Source: Nissolia schottii
Taxonomy: Eukaryota > Streptophyta > Magnoliopsida > Fabales > Fabaceae
DNA length: 64,000 bases
Assembly (NCBI GenBank): GCA_003254905.1
Contig: QANU01054746.1
Span: forward strand, 62,001-126,000
Direction: 5' to 3'
In this document: piece by piece, positions 22,451 to 34,989 of the stretch
How the letters are laid out: each line of letters begins with the position of its first letter
Numbering within the stretch: position 1 is the first letter of the stretch
The notes under the pieces: generated by a model
The model's database searches: none
Seen by the model: only the letters and a program-made list of their open reading frames with translations
What the model was told of the DNA's origin: nothing
Position numbers and translations under genes: made by a program

Positions 22451-23980
22451 GCATTTAGAAGTTAACGAATGGAAAGGAGAGGGAAATGACAATGTTAAGA
22501 ACTTGGGAGTCATTTACTTTACCGTGCCTGCATGCATGCTATGTATTGCACGTGCATTTACCAGTACGCCCACTTATTGTTTGGCTATATTGAAACTATT
22601 CAATGCTTTGTTGCAGTTTCAGATTCTGGACAAAATACCAAACGCCAAATTTTGATTGTTGTGTTTCGAAGATGTACTGCCGTGGTCTTCCACCAGTTTC
22701 TTTTTCATTCCTTTATTAGATTCAACTTCTTAAATAATTAAATTAATTTGGTAGTTAGTTAATTCTATACTTTTATTAGGCGAAGAAGCTTAAACCAACA
22801 CAAAACTCATAAGGAAAGCTGGAGTAGAACAAAATCCACAGTACCAAAGGTATCAAAAACTAAGCACAACAACGGACAATCTAACAACACCCTCGGCTAA
22901 GTCAATGCCCCATTCAAAAAAGTATTTGCTTAGATTCAATCCCCCAATCTCTAAGCCTCATAAAACCATCAGTTATGTGTCTTGCTTTGCTAGTAATAAT
23001 AATAATAATAATAAATGGAATCTGATCTAAGTTCAAATGTGTAACCAAAGAGATTTTTCTTATTTGTGCTAGCTCTTTATTACTAATTTAGACTTTAGAG
23101 CAGTTCTTAATTTTGTAGGTCGTCTTTCTCACTGCTTGATGTTTTTTCCTTAGCCAAAGTCGGTTTCTTTTTATCAGTGGTAGTTCCATAGCATTGCTCT
23201 TTGTTTCATGCAGAGTATGTTGCTCTAAGTTAGATCCTTGCTTGGTTGTTCTGCCCGCATAAAATTATCGAAGGAGTACCTATGTGAGTTTATTTGAATC
23301 AATTAAATGATCTATTTTCTGTATATTATTGTCAAAAGATGTGCATATTTATTGACCATATTTTTATGTGTTCGCTTCTAAGGAAAAATTTGTGATTGAT
23401 GATGATAAGAATAAAAAATATATTGGAACATCTCGATTTTTTTCTCTTACAAAGATTTCGTAATATAAATAGATATATAAGTAATATGATTAGACTAGGG
23501 TTTCAAATCCCAATCTTATTCTCCAAAAATGCCAAATAAGGTAATATCTCGCAATTTCGCGAGAATTCGCAGACGCCGGATTTATTGCCTATCGTCACCG
23601 GAATTTAATCGTGCATCAAAGGTATCTGTAAAGAACACTTTTATTAAAATAAATTTACAAATACCTTGGATGAACCTAAATTCCTCCCTAGAAAAATTAG
23701 TAGATCGCGATAATGTGATCGAAATATTTTTCGGACGACCGTACACGAAGCACCCGGGCAGCGTATGACAAAAGACGATCAAACTGGACTGAAAAGTGGT
23801 CCCCATGGCCCTACACACACACGCGACTGCAAGCTTCCAGAATCACACCAACCACACATTTTGGTCAATGAGTCAAAGATGACTCATCAAACATATCCAT
23901 TCTTTTTCTTTTATTTTCCTTTTTTCTTGTTGATGGTAATTATGTGGCCAAGAATGGCCAAGACCATTCAGCCTTGAGGC

Positions 23981-23988
23981 TATAAATA
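23981..23988 (+). promoter_or_regulatory. LTR TATA box
   Basis: TATAAATA sits in GAGGCTATAAATAGCCCTC, about 560 bases from the LTR start. The same context is kept in sister LTRs at 28553 and 48641, which supports a real retrotransposon promoter. Confidence 0.7.
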
Positions 23989-24419
23989 GCCCTCATATGG
24001 CTTTCATTTCCACACTTTCTCATTTCCTAGTCTCTGCTTAAATTCGTTCCGTTCCGAGATCATGCCATTACGCTGCCAGAAATCAGAAAAACTAGCCAGG
24101 AAAGCTACACACTCTTGGAAACCTTGCCTCACCCTCCTAACCATCCACAAGACTCTAAGAAGGTGGGTAAACCAAATCTTGTTCTCCACCTTGGTGAGCT
24201 TTGATTGCTTGTGTGATAGTAGGCGATGTTAGGAAAATGTCGTGTATTATGTGGTAGACGTTAGGGTTTTTGATTCATGAATGGTTTTATGTTTGTTTTG
24301 GAGCTGAATATTGTTGTATTGTGATTGTTGGAACTTGTGGTGTGATGAAAGCCTTTTTAACCACTTTCTCGGATCTTGACACGGCTTAGGTTTTGTCACA
24401 ACCGTGCCAAGATCGTTGA

Positions 24420-25963
24420 AAGCTTCTATGCGCTTTTGTCGTTCAAATTAAATTTATATATACATGCCTACTTTACGGCTTTCAGATTCCAAAAGGAATC
24501 CAATTGCAGTATAGGGTATGGTCGATCCCACAGGGAGTTGTAAAATACCATTCTTGAGTTCATTTAATTAAACAATGAGGTGAAAGATTGTTGATTTAAT
24601 TTTTATATTTAAATAGACTAAATAAATAAAAGACATGAAAATAAAATAGGAAACAAATCGGAGGTAGTTCCGGAGCTTGTTGGGAATTCCAATCACATTA
24701 TAGTTTCATGCATCCAGTTACTTATTACATAGAACTATCGTTTAATTGCCCGCCATCAGTTCTTAACTTGTCATCACTTTCGCGCATGACAAGATCACAG
24801 GTTTCCCTTGTTAAACTGTCACTTTCGCACACTAGCTTAACAAGGTACGCCAGCATTAATCCAGATGTTAAAACGGCTAACCTTTATTCCAGTTACGGCA
24901 ACAAGGTTAGATGAAATGATTTAGGTCAGACTCTAATGATTGTAACTTTCGTTCACAACGTTCAAGTCTAGGTTCTAGTTAAGCATAGCATTATTGATTT
25001 TAATTTGGTTATGACCTAATTAACACAACTTTCGTTCATGTAAATAAGTCCCAAATCAAGAATCAAAACACTAAACAAAACTAGCATTAGGCATGAAATC
25101 ATTCAAGCAAATCATAAGAAAAAGATAGATTCATATGTAATAGTTACATGGATACAAGCAAACTACAATAGTAATCAAAATCCCAACAAAAAGAGGGTTA
25201 GGAACCCATCTTACAAGAGTATCTCGGAGGCAAGGTTTAGGCACTTACCATGACACGTGCTCACGCTATCATGGCCATGGCTTCGCCTAGCTTCCTCGAT
25301 CTCCGGCTCCTTCACAAGCCTCGTCTTTGTTCCTATCCTAAACTAAACTAAACTAAGCTTAAAATACAAAGGAAATATGTAAAAGAAGTGAAGAATGGAG
25401 GGGGGAAAGGATGACCTCGGAATGGTCTCGGCCTCCTCTATTTATAGGCAAAATTTGGGGTCCGTCGCTCAGCGGTTTTGGTTCCTTCGCTGGGCGATAA
25501 ACACCTAATCGCTGGGCGGCGGCGCTTTATCGCGGAGCGATCGTACTGTCACGCGTCTTCATTAAATGCTCGGCAGCTTTTTGCAGGGCGGCGCTGACGT
25601 GGTACTCAGCTATTGGCTGGCTCCAGCTGGCTCAATGATGGCGCCGCGCAAGTGGCTTGCCGACTTAAGTTCGCTGAGCGATAACCTCATGTCCGCTGAG
25701 CGATATTGTTCAAAGCGCTGAGCGATGCACGTTATTCGCTGAGCGACGCTTTTGTCCAGAATCTTCTCTTTTAAGCTCTTTTCCAATTCTGCCCTTTTCT
25801 TCCCTTCTTCATGGGATTATTCTTCAATAAATTATGCTTGCATCCTTTTATCAAAACGTATTTAAAACCTACAAAACATAGAGATTTAATTAGATAATTC
25901 TTTAAAATATGTGAGAATAAGTGCCATTTTGAACGATGAAAATTGTGTATTTTGGGCACTTAT
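24420..25963 (-). mobile_element. LTR-like insert of a second family (GGTCGATCCCACAGGGAG type)
   Basis: Read on the minus strand it begins TGATAAGTGCCCAAAATACA at 25963, carries a promoter-like TATAAATAGAGG near 25438-25449, and near its other end has the complement of GGTCGATCCCACAGGGAG (24521), a phrase common in plant gypsy LTRs. Removing about 1.54 kb restores the expected length of the host LTR. The left border is approximate because no target duplication was found. A GCTGAGCG-rich array occupies 25460-25750, upstream of its TATA box. Confidence 0.6.
25460..25752. repeat. CGCTGAGCG/CGCTCAGCG motif array
   Basis: At least eight copies of CGCT(G/C)AGCG, CGCTGGGCG or CGCGGAGCGA lie in under 300 bases, many followed by AT (CGCTGAGCGAT). 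The same core occurs in the host LTR at 26045-26270 and in copies at 29785-29860 and 60955-61270, and near 54390-54540, although this insert is a different LTR family. Confidence 0.75.
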
Positions 25964-26044
25964 CATGGTGAAGCCCAAGAAGCGGGCATGGAAACGGTTT
26001 GCAGGAAAAGCGAAATAACAAAGGGGTAACCCCAAGTCACGACC

Positions 26045-26275
26045 AAGGCGCTGAGCAGCCTCCAGTGACCGATGAGCGGCTTAGGGTTAAACTTAGAAAA
26101 TGCTTTGGAAAATTATTTTGTGACTTGGGAAGCTTCAAGGACAGCTGAGCGGCCTCTAGGGGGCGTTGAGCAGCCTAAACATTAGCCCATGCAACCCTGG
26201 TCTTGGATGGCCAAGTAACCTAAGAGGGCCTGAGGGGCCTGAGCAGCCAAGATTGACCGTTGAGCGGCCTGGGAA
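26045..26275. repeat. GCTGAGCGGCC motif array in the host LTR
   Basis: Copies include GGCGCTGAGCAGCCT, GATGAGCGGCTT, AGCTGAGCGGCCT, GTTGAGCAGCCT, CTGAGCAGCC and GTTGAGCGGCCT, mostly all in one orientation. The array sits about 1 kb from the LTR start after allowing for the insert. Confidence 0.7.
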
Positions 26276-28552
26276 GCCTTAGGTCCCTAAGCTAACCCTG
26301 GCCAAGGGCTAAGTAATCGAAGCAGTCTCGTGGGCCCACATGTTCCAACAAACACTTATCTATATGGTTTATGTGTAAGATTGATGATGATTACATGCAT
26401 CATGAGGAACAGGTTGTCAATAGGGTGATAGGGCAACCTTAGATAACTAGACAAATTATCACCTAACTATGAAAATATCACAATTGAACATAAGGAATAA
26501 ATGTAGAGAGATGGTGTCAGAGAAACCGAGTTAGACCTTCCAATACAGAGGTGTCACCGGATAGGAAAAGAGACATCATATTAGAAAATCGAGTCAGACC
26601 TCCCGACATAGAGGTGTCACCAGATAGAAAGACAATGCGGTATGTGTATGGTCCGCTTCCGGCTATGCCATGAGAGCGGCCCCTCGCTACCTGGTAAATG
26701 GGTGGAGTCTTGTTTCCTTGAGGAACAGACAAAAAAGGCAGGTCGTACACCACCATGGGGATGATGATCGATCCTGCTGTGTACGAGGAGCCCACACGAG
26801 GTGGGGACCAGCAGAATGTGTAAGATTACACGACCCCGTCAAGAGTGCTGACAGGGGGAGTGTAAGGTTAGGAGAGCCTAACAAAGAGTGTGAAAGAGCC
26901 TTGTATGCATGACATATGTGATAAATGATTGCATGTGTACGTGGTAAGTGTACGAGTGTCTATGGTTAAGTTACGTGAGTATATGACGGTCAGGAATAGA
27001 AAGCACAATTACCTAGAAGTAAGTAAAGCAAGATTAGATCCCCCGATCACCTAGTAAACTAGATAAAGCTGCTCAGGACCTAGACAAATATAATAATTAG
27101 TAGGAGTTTAGTATGCATGAACACCTAGAGATCTCCTGAATGGCCTAGATCATAACTGAGTAGTGAAACGATAGGTAGAACTAAGGATGCCTACTGAGGA
27201 TGAAGAATTCTCACCCCCACTCCATTATGGTTCCAGGCGTACAAAGTGAGTGGATCGACGAAGCTGATACGTGGTAGACGACGGCTGGTCGCAGCAGGGC
27301 ATAGCCAGGCATCAGTAGGATTTCGACCTACGTATTAAGGCGATTATTGTTTTGTCTTGTGAAATAGTTAGATGGTCTAGTTGGACCATTAACGAATATG
27401 TGCACTAAATGTAATATATATTATTAATCCACTGTATGGTTGTCTTTTGGGACCATGTACTTGCATCTGTAAACATAAATATATGTATATCTTTTACACC
27501 GTGTATCGATGATCGCTTAAGTCTGGTTGGACTTTGTAACATCCGGCTTTTTCCCTTAGCCAAGATTTCATAAATTAAATAGGGGAACAAGCCCTCACTA
27601 AAAGTGTCTATAGAAATAATTCTGCTCGTTTTCTTAAAATTCTGCAGACACTAAAACGGATCCTTTTTGTCCTCCAAGTGCAACGGGTCTAAGGTATCTG
27701 TAAAATATATGGTTATGGAGGAAAGTTCACAAATACCTTAGATTAACTCAAATCCTATACGAGAAACATTAGTGGATCAACTCAAGTTAGTGTCTTTGGA
27801 TACCCGTACGCGGAACACCGGAACAGCTAACGACCAAACATGATCAAACATGATCCGCATTTGGTCCCAAAGGGAAGAAGCAATTCGGCTAGCCTTTGAA
27901 GGAATCACAGGGTATCCACATGCACAAAAGGACAAAATTAACAAGGCAAAGTCCTATAACCTTCCCTGGTGATTCATCCTGTAGAATTCCGCTTCCTCCT
28001 TAACGACAATCTCACTCGACAATTGTTTAGCAATTCTCGTTGTAGGTTAAACTATTAAAAATATAAACTCTTAGATTGAAATGTCTGTGGAAGAAATTCT
28101 ACTCAGTTTCGAGAAATTCTGCAGACACCAGAATAGACCTTTTTTGTCGTCTAAGGACAACCGTGAGTATAAAGTACCCGTAAAAGGTACGGCTATAGAT
28201 AAGAATTCATAACTACCCCAAGTGAGCCTAAGATATTACTTGCAAAAAATTAGAAGATCACAAAGATGTGATCAGAATATTTTTAGAACAGCCGAACGCG
28301 AAGTACCAGGACCGGAACCTATAAAACCTGATCTGCCGGGGCCCGTTAATTCTTAATTATTGGCCACAAAAGTGGACAAGACACAAGGGAAACCCACGGC
28401 CAAGAAGTGGCCCAAGTGGGGTCAAAGAAGTCAAATGGGTGGTGAGTCATTAGATGACTCATGAAAATGACATTTAACATAAAGACAAAATAAGGGCATT
28501 TAGGTAAATTGGTCCAAGGGCAAAATTGGAAAGTGAGATTCAGCCTCAAGGC

Positions 28553-28560
28553 TATAAATA
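28553..28560 (+). promoter_or_regulatory. LTR TATA box
   Basis: TATAAATA in CAAGGCTATAAATACCCCCA, in the same context as the boxes at 23981 and 48641. Confidence 0.65.
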
Positions 28561-29984
28561 CCCCCACAAAACCAAAAATTAGGAGAGAAATTGGAAAACC
28601 TTGCCAAAGCTCTGCCCGATTACACAATCGGCCGTTACTCTGTCAAACCAAAGGCTCAGACACTTCCTATATTTAACCCAGTCCGAATTCCTCAGAAATT
28701 CCTTAACCTAAACCTACAAAAAGCCTTAAAAACCCCTAGAGAAATCTTGAAAAAGTTCAGCCCAAGAAGAACTAGGAAACATCATCGTTGGAGAAAAGGC
28801 CAAGGGAAGCAGCAGAAATAGTAATCGAATGCGAAAACGTGGGTAAACCGAATTATCCACTGTCTATATGTTTTTTATAGATGATATATGATGTTAGGAT
28901 GCCTTTTATGTGATTTTTATTTATATATGTGTTGTTGGAATTTGTCTGGATTTGCTGGTGCTGTCTGTGATTCTGTCAGAAGTTAGGAAAACCTAAGTTG
29001 AAGTTAGGGCTATGGCACAATTTTGAAGGGAGCTGTATGCTGAGATTTTTATCATGAAAAACTAATGTTATTTTTGGATTCTACACGAAAAATTGAGTGG
29101 GGATGTTAAGTTTTATGATTTTTGGAGTCCCCGATGAATTTCTCGGCAAATAGGCAGAAAACAGAATTTTTGTGAAAAAGGGCAAAATGGGAATTTCATG
29201 TCTTGGGACTGAAAAACTGGGTTTGTTTTTAGAAAATATGGATTTAGAACTATCAAAAACCTTAAGGACAAGTCTTGAGTCCATTGGGTTTTTGAGAACA
29301 AAAATTCCAAAGAAAACAGGGCGTTTATGGGGAGATAAAATGGTAATTTTGGAAAAAGGGCCAAAACTAGAATTTCGTGCAGTGGGGTTCAAAATCTGAG
29401 TTTTTAGACATGAAAAATGATCTTAGGGCTACCAAAAACCTTGGGGTAGGGTCTTGGACCTCTCCGGTTTATGGTCGCTAATTTTTGACAGAAACCAGAC
29501 ATCTGTTTTACTAGTTGTTAGGTTTTCTTGTTTAATGCCTCCTTGATGAACTATTATGATTATATGTGAATATGTGTTATACATGTCAGATGTGTTATGT
29601 GCTTTATGAATTGGTTGTTAGGAAAGTATGGATTTAGGATGGAAATGATTTTAGGAACATGAAAGTATGTTTATTGTTGTTAAAAATGGATGATGAGTGA
29701 TGGAAGAAATATTTTGAAGGTTGATTTTGAGCAAACTTGTAGAACATGGAAAATTGCAGGAATTAGGGGCTGAAATTCGTCAGGTAGCGCTGAGCGGCTA
29801 AGGTTCACACTGAGCGGCCAGTGCGCTGAGCGGCACGTTCTATGCGCTGAGCGGCTTGACTGAAGTTCAGAATCTCGATTTCAAAACTTGTCATTTTCTG
29901 AACACAAACACTTTTCTTAAACATAGTTTTTCATACTGCTTGCAATTATCCATGGATATACTAATTGAACTAAGTATGCTAAAT

Positions 29985-30122
29985 TGAACTGTTGACCGGA
30001 TATATGAACTATTGACGGAATATATGAACTGTCGACTGGATGTATGAACTGTTGACTGAATTGTGAACTGTTGACTGGATATATGAACTGCAGACTTGAT
30101 ATATATGGACTTTTGACTGGAA
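29985..30122. repeat. Minisatellite of about 21 bp, roughly seven units
   Basis: Variants of GAACTGTTGACTGGATATAT repeat from 29985 to 30122. It lies in the second variable slot of this LTR family, between the palindrome array and the conserved 3' third. Confidence 0.85.
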
Positions 30123-31839
30123 AAGGAATAGGGCATGACGTCACTAAGTCCCTAAAAGGAAATAAAGGAGGAATGAGGTTAAAGGATTCTTTTCCTAGCT
30201 GTGCGGGGAGCCGGCACGAAAGGTAAGCTGAACCTGGGATTATCTCGTCCCTAGCATAAGGACGGGGTAGGATCCCCTTGCCATCCCTAGCATAAGGATG
30301 GACTCTCCTATCGTGAGCTACTCAGGTTAAGCGCTGCCTGGTCCTCACGATACTGAGACAAAAATGAAACTTGTGGCGGTAGGCCACCATTACAGGGGGG
30401 GGTTGATCTTGAGTATGTGCTCTAAGTGATATACAACTGTACATAAGGGGATGTGTGTGGAAGCTTATAATTAAAATGGGCACGGTTATAAGTGGACGCA
30501 CACTGAAACTTATTATGTGATTATGTGAATTATGTGATTATATGTGACTTAGGAAGTAAGGTAGGGAACATATGACTTAGTTAATGAAGAATAGGTTCCC
30601 CAGTCACATAGATAATTTAGATAAAGCTGCTCAGGCTTAGCATGAATATTAATAAATAGTAGGGATATAGTATAACTGTAACACCTAGAAAACCCTGAGC
30701 GGCCTGAAGCGTGAATGAGGATAAGCAATCCCTTAATCCCTAAGGTTTCCCACTGAGAGCGCTATGTTCTCACCCCACTCATCCATGACTTCAGGATTCG
30801 ACGAGGGAAAAGGAGAGGAGCTACATGAGGAAGAACCCTCCCAAGGGAGGATGGCTGAAGACTAGACAATTAGCTAGTAGATTATATATGTGTACTTGTA
30901 CTTCTATGTGATATTTGCACTTAATACTTATAATACTAATTATGTATTTGCTTATGACTGTTTGAAGGACCTTTGTTTCTTATCTTGGCACGTATTAATT
31001 ATATCTTTATTTATAGTTAAGCATGCTATGTTTCCGCTCTCAATGTATGCTCTAACGCGACAAGGCTCCTAATTTACTCTATGTAATGTACAAGAAAATT
31101 TTTAATTTGGTCCATATTTTGGGTAACAATATTTTTAAAGTATAAACGGGACTAAGTATTATCCCTACCAAAGCAGATAACAACTTAGCCAGCAAGTTTG
31201 CGACTTATGCGTAGGCTAGCTAGCTAGGGTGTTACAGACTCTATTACTTGCGTATCTATATCATTTCTTGAACATGCACGGCTCCTAGTTTACAAATTAT
31301 TAATGATATGGGAAAAGTTTTCAAAAGGGTCCATATTTTCCAGTAAGAAATATTTTGCAAAGTTAAAAGTAGGGACTAGAAGTAACCCAAACATAACAGA
31401 TAACAACCCTGTAAGCATTGCTTACTATCATAGAGTCGGCAGTTAGCAGGAGTGTTACATATATCCTTTCAAACAGTGGCTCAAAGACAATTGCTAGAAG
31501 AAACATGAACTAGTAAATAGAATTTATTCTCTGAATGTTAAATTTTTTTATTTTAGAAAATGAAGTTGGTAGTTTTTAATCTAACCAATTTTATGGTACA
31601 ACATGTTAGGAAATTGAAACGGGGAAAGAATTGACTAGAAGGAAAATGTATCATATTGCTCATAGGAAAAAAAGATGGATCATTTGTGAATGAGGATGCT
31701 CAAAGGAAGAGTGTAATTCTTAAATTAAATATGATTGATTTGTTTAATTATATTATCCTTAAATTCTTAACTTTTATAATTTATGTTTTGTATGATTGAT
31801 TATATATTTTTCAATGTTAAGTAGGAAGATTTAGAAAAG

Positions 31840-32045
31840 GAGATTGCTGAGGGATCTTTTGAAAATGATGAATTTATTAAAGTCTTTGGGAAAGAGCATT
31901 CGGTTAGGATATGTTCGAGGTACGGGGTTTGATATTTACCCATCTCAAGTGTATGGGTCAACATCTTTCGGACTAAGAACTAGTGATGATCCATCAAAAG
32001 CTGAACTGATAGCTTCAAGTTACAAGTGCAACTACTACAAGAGCA
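31840..32045 (+). pseudogene. Short relic of a plant transposon protein (Transposase_24-like)
   Basis: FIKVFGKEHS in one frame and GYVRGTGFDIYPSQVYG in the next resemble the conserved KEH-G-RVRGxG stretch of the plant CACTA-associated Transposase_24 family. The frame breaks between the two parts and nothing else of the family is visible. The call is weak. Confidence 0.4.
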
Positions 32046-32049
32046 ATTG

Positions 32050-34790
32050 ATGTTTTTTATGCGCTAACAAGGAGTCAAATGCCACCTAATATTCTTACCA
32101 ATCTAATAAATTTAAATTTCTATCTCAATTATAATCATCAGGGATTCCCACGTGCTTGTGATGACAAGAAGCAGGAACTTTGTTCATGAATGTTGTAACA
32201 ATCAACTTTGCTTCCCATCGCTGAATGTTGACAAAACTCTAGGTTTTATAATAAAGTAGAAGGCACTTACTTATTAGAACCCAAGCCAATTAGCATGTGA
32301 AAAACTCTGATTGCAATAATGCAAGACAGCTCATTAATTGTAGTTTGGCTTCTAGTAATTGTAGTTCGGGAAGTAAATTAACATAATAAATGAAGGCATT
32401 AGTAACAAGGTTTAGTTTTCTCACTCTGCAAAAAATGAAGGCATGCGAGTAATCATATTTATCATAATTTCTTTTGGATGTTGTACATTAATCACAATTC
32501 TTTGGAGCCATCTCTTCAAGGGTAGGTTTGTTTGTTGAACCACAATCCACATTCTGAGGTAACTTGTTCCACCGATGCTACTTCATATCTTGAGTCGTTA
32601 AGTAATAAAGCCACCTCAATGCTATCAAAATTTGGGAGTGTTCAGCAGGACCCAGGTTGAATCCAATTTGTATTTGAATCTTGATATAAATTGTGAATAA
32701 GTATCCAATTTTGTTTAGGTTCTTGAGGATTTCTGATTGTTGATGTTAGAGTTTTACTATTGGATTTCTTTTCAATTTCAGACTGTTGACTTAGAGACTC
32801 ACCAATATGAGCAAGACTCTCGTTCTTTGCTAGTCATGATCCCCAAAATCATAGATCATCATCTTCTCATCCATAGTTCTTGATGTTTGTTAGGCTCTTG
32901 AAGTTAGATTTAAGATTATTATTAGTAGTACTTATTTAGTTCCATGTCCAATCTCGACTTAACCTAACTCATCTACATATGTTTGTTAGGATATCAAAGT
33001 TAGATTTCGATTTGTTATTAAGTTCTTGGATTGTGGTATTTTGTATTGGTAATGACTTATAACGTATATTTTGCTTGGATATTACTCATAATTGTGATTT
33101 TGATAACATTAATTGACCTTGGGATAACTAGCTTTTTATGTTTTATTATTTATACGATAAATCAAATTCAAAGAGATTAGTTAAGTTTATTGCTTTTATG
33201 ATCGAGTTATCTTATAAGACTAAACAATGAACAAAATAGAGTCTCTTCATAGGAAGAGAAAGGAAGTTAAAGTAAAAGAAAAAAAATTCATGAGTTAAAA
33301 ATTGAAGATTTTGAAATATCACAAATGAAAAATCAGATAAATATTTGAGAAGTTGGTAATATATAACTCCCAGATACAATTTTTTTAAAAAAAAAATTAA
33401 AACATAATGATAACTGCAAATATTAAAAATTTTAACGTTAAACATAACGACAGTTTCCATCCGCTGCCAATATTTTTTTTAAAAAAGTAAAATTTAAATT
33501 GAACTCTTTCTTGATGCTCGGGATTGCCGCGGATAACCAAAAACCTATCTAAACTGCTACAAAATTGCTTTTTTGTTGTAGTGCTTCCATGTGTTGGTTG
33601 AGACATTGTATCTAATTAACTTATTTTACATCATTAACCAAACAAGTTACAAAATTCTAATTTAACAAAAAATAGTCATTTTGTGTGAAGTTTAAGTGTT
33701 TCTTTTTATCTGTTTCTTATTAGTTTTCTTTTTCGTTTGTTAGTCGTTTTATCTATACTATTAATAAATAAAAAGGATATCCAAGAATAATTGTGACTTT
33801 GTATCCAACTTTTCTGCACTTTTACTCTTGAAAATAAATTATAATTTACCTATTACAATATTTCCTATTAGCATATTTGCGAAATACACGTGCCCCACTA
33901 GTCATTATATAACCGTTTCCTTTTTTAATTAAAAACATTATAACTTTTATATACAATAATTGTTAAGAACAATCCATGATTTAATTTTGATAAACCGTAT
34001 TTATAAAGAAATCAAAACCAATTAAAACCAATCATCAAAACATATACTATTTTATTATTAAAAATATTTAACTTTTATAAAAAAAAAATTCTAAAATATC
34101 AGCGAGATAAATATACTTTACAGTGATAGTATGTATTAAAATTTATTTTAAATTTAACCATAAAAAATTAAATTATTTTTAATCTAACTTAACAAATCAA
34201 ATTAATTTAAACCAAGATATCAAGAACTTGTAATTTCTACAGCAAACGTATAAGTGGCTTTCGTGTTCTATAAATTTTCGAGATATATCTGCTAAGGATA
34301 CGAATTAAAAAGAAAAAGAAAAGTAATGAACACGACTAATGTGGTGCAAACTAGCAATAACATGATAACATAGTTTACCAACACCGACCCAAGGCATCAA
34401 TTTGAATTTACACATCAGCACTGATTAAGCCCAATCGGCATTTGCAAAACCATTTTCTGCGGAGAATTATTGTAAAAAGAATATGTGTGGAAGCGGGAAA
34501 ACCACATCCTTTGCTTTGTTGAGGAGAAAAAGAGAAAAGAGAAGGGGTAAAAAAAGTAGGATAGATATAGTAAGATATTTTGATTATATGCTTTCAAATT
34601 GTGTTACTACTTTGGGTGACCAGCCAGGGGCAAGTTGGATATACTGAACCAAAGATATGGAAAATGCCTATCTATGAGGGGATATATGATTAGGTCAACC
34701 AATGCCATGTCTACTTCAATATTATAGCCCCCTTATAGATGGAAATTTTAACCATGTCGTGCATTGGAAACTAGTTGAATTAAACATTTT
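32050..34790. other. AT-rich intergenic DNA, nothing recognised
   Basis: No reading frame with a family signature, no clear repeat borders and no RNA gene were seen. Poly-A and poly-T runs are frequent, for example around 33380 and 33475. Confidence 0.5.
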
Positions 34791-34806
34791 AGAAAAACTA
34801 AGGTGA

Positions 34807-34973
34807 CCAACGTGGGTTGGTCCAAGTGGTAAGCGGCTTGATATCGCTTAAGCAAGGTCTCGAGTTCGAGACCATGTGTACGCAGTTATCTCCGCTGGGA
34901 GACTCACCCACCATAGCCAGGTGCGCGACCCAGGTCGACCCGGATTAGATACCAGGCAACCAACCTAAAAAGG
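34807..34973 (+). mobile_element. tRNA-derived SINE, 167 bp, with 13-bp target duplication
   Basis: Exact 13-bp direct repeats AAAACTAAGGTGA lie at 34794-34806 and 34974-34986. The element has a pol III box A (TGGTCCAAGTGG) near its start and a box B (GAGTTCGAGACC) about 40 bases on. Its body is GC-richer, and it ends in CCTAAAAAGG rather than a long poly-A. Size, promoter boxes and a long target duplication are diagnostic of a plant SINE mobilised by a LINE. The perfect duplication suggests a fairly recent insertion. Confidence 0.92.
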
Positions 34974-34989
34974 AAAACTAAGGTGAGAC

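Larger units (their letters stand above)
27535..31236 (+). mobile_element. Younger LTR of the TGTAACA family nested in the older LTR
   Basis: The LTR starts TGTAACATCC at 27535 and ends GGGTGTTACA at 31236. Flanks are GACTT (27530-27534) and GACTC (31237-31241), a 5-bp duplication with one change. The host LTR resumes with GACTCTATTACTTG, which matches the uninterrupted copy at about 55401. At 3.7 kb it is longer than its sisters, partly through an internal near-duplication of about 480 bases (27605-28030 against 28085-28320). It carries a TATA box at 28553, a CGCTGAGCGGC array at 29785-29860 and a 21-bp minisatellite at 29985-30120. No genes are encoded; small open frames inside are chance. 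Confidence 0.82.
23424..31459 (+). mobile_element. Solo LTR of the TGTAACA family, interrupted by two later insertions
   Basis: The LTR starts TGGAACATC at 23424 and ends GTGTTACA at 31459. Exact 5-bp duplications TATAT lie at 23419-23423 and 31460-31464. Inside, a reverse LTR-like insert (about 24420-25963) and another LTR of the same family (27535-31236) break it. Subtracting them leaves about 2.8 kb, matching the 2767-bp solo LTR at 59529-62295. It keeps the TATA box at 23981, a GCTGAGCGGC array at 26045-26270 and a two-unit repeat at about 26520-26635. No internal retrotransposon genes are present, so it arose by LTR-LTR recombination. Confidence 0.85.

Noticed and set aside
28591-28821. 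76-aa Lys/Arg-rich frame in an LTR
   Set aside because: It lies in the non-coding leader of an LTR whose sister copies do not keep the frame open.
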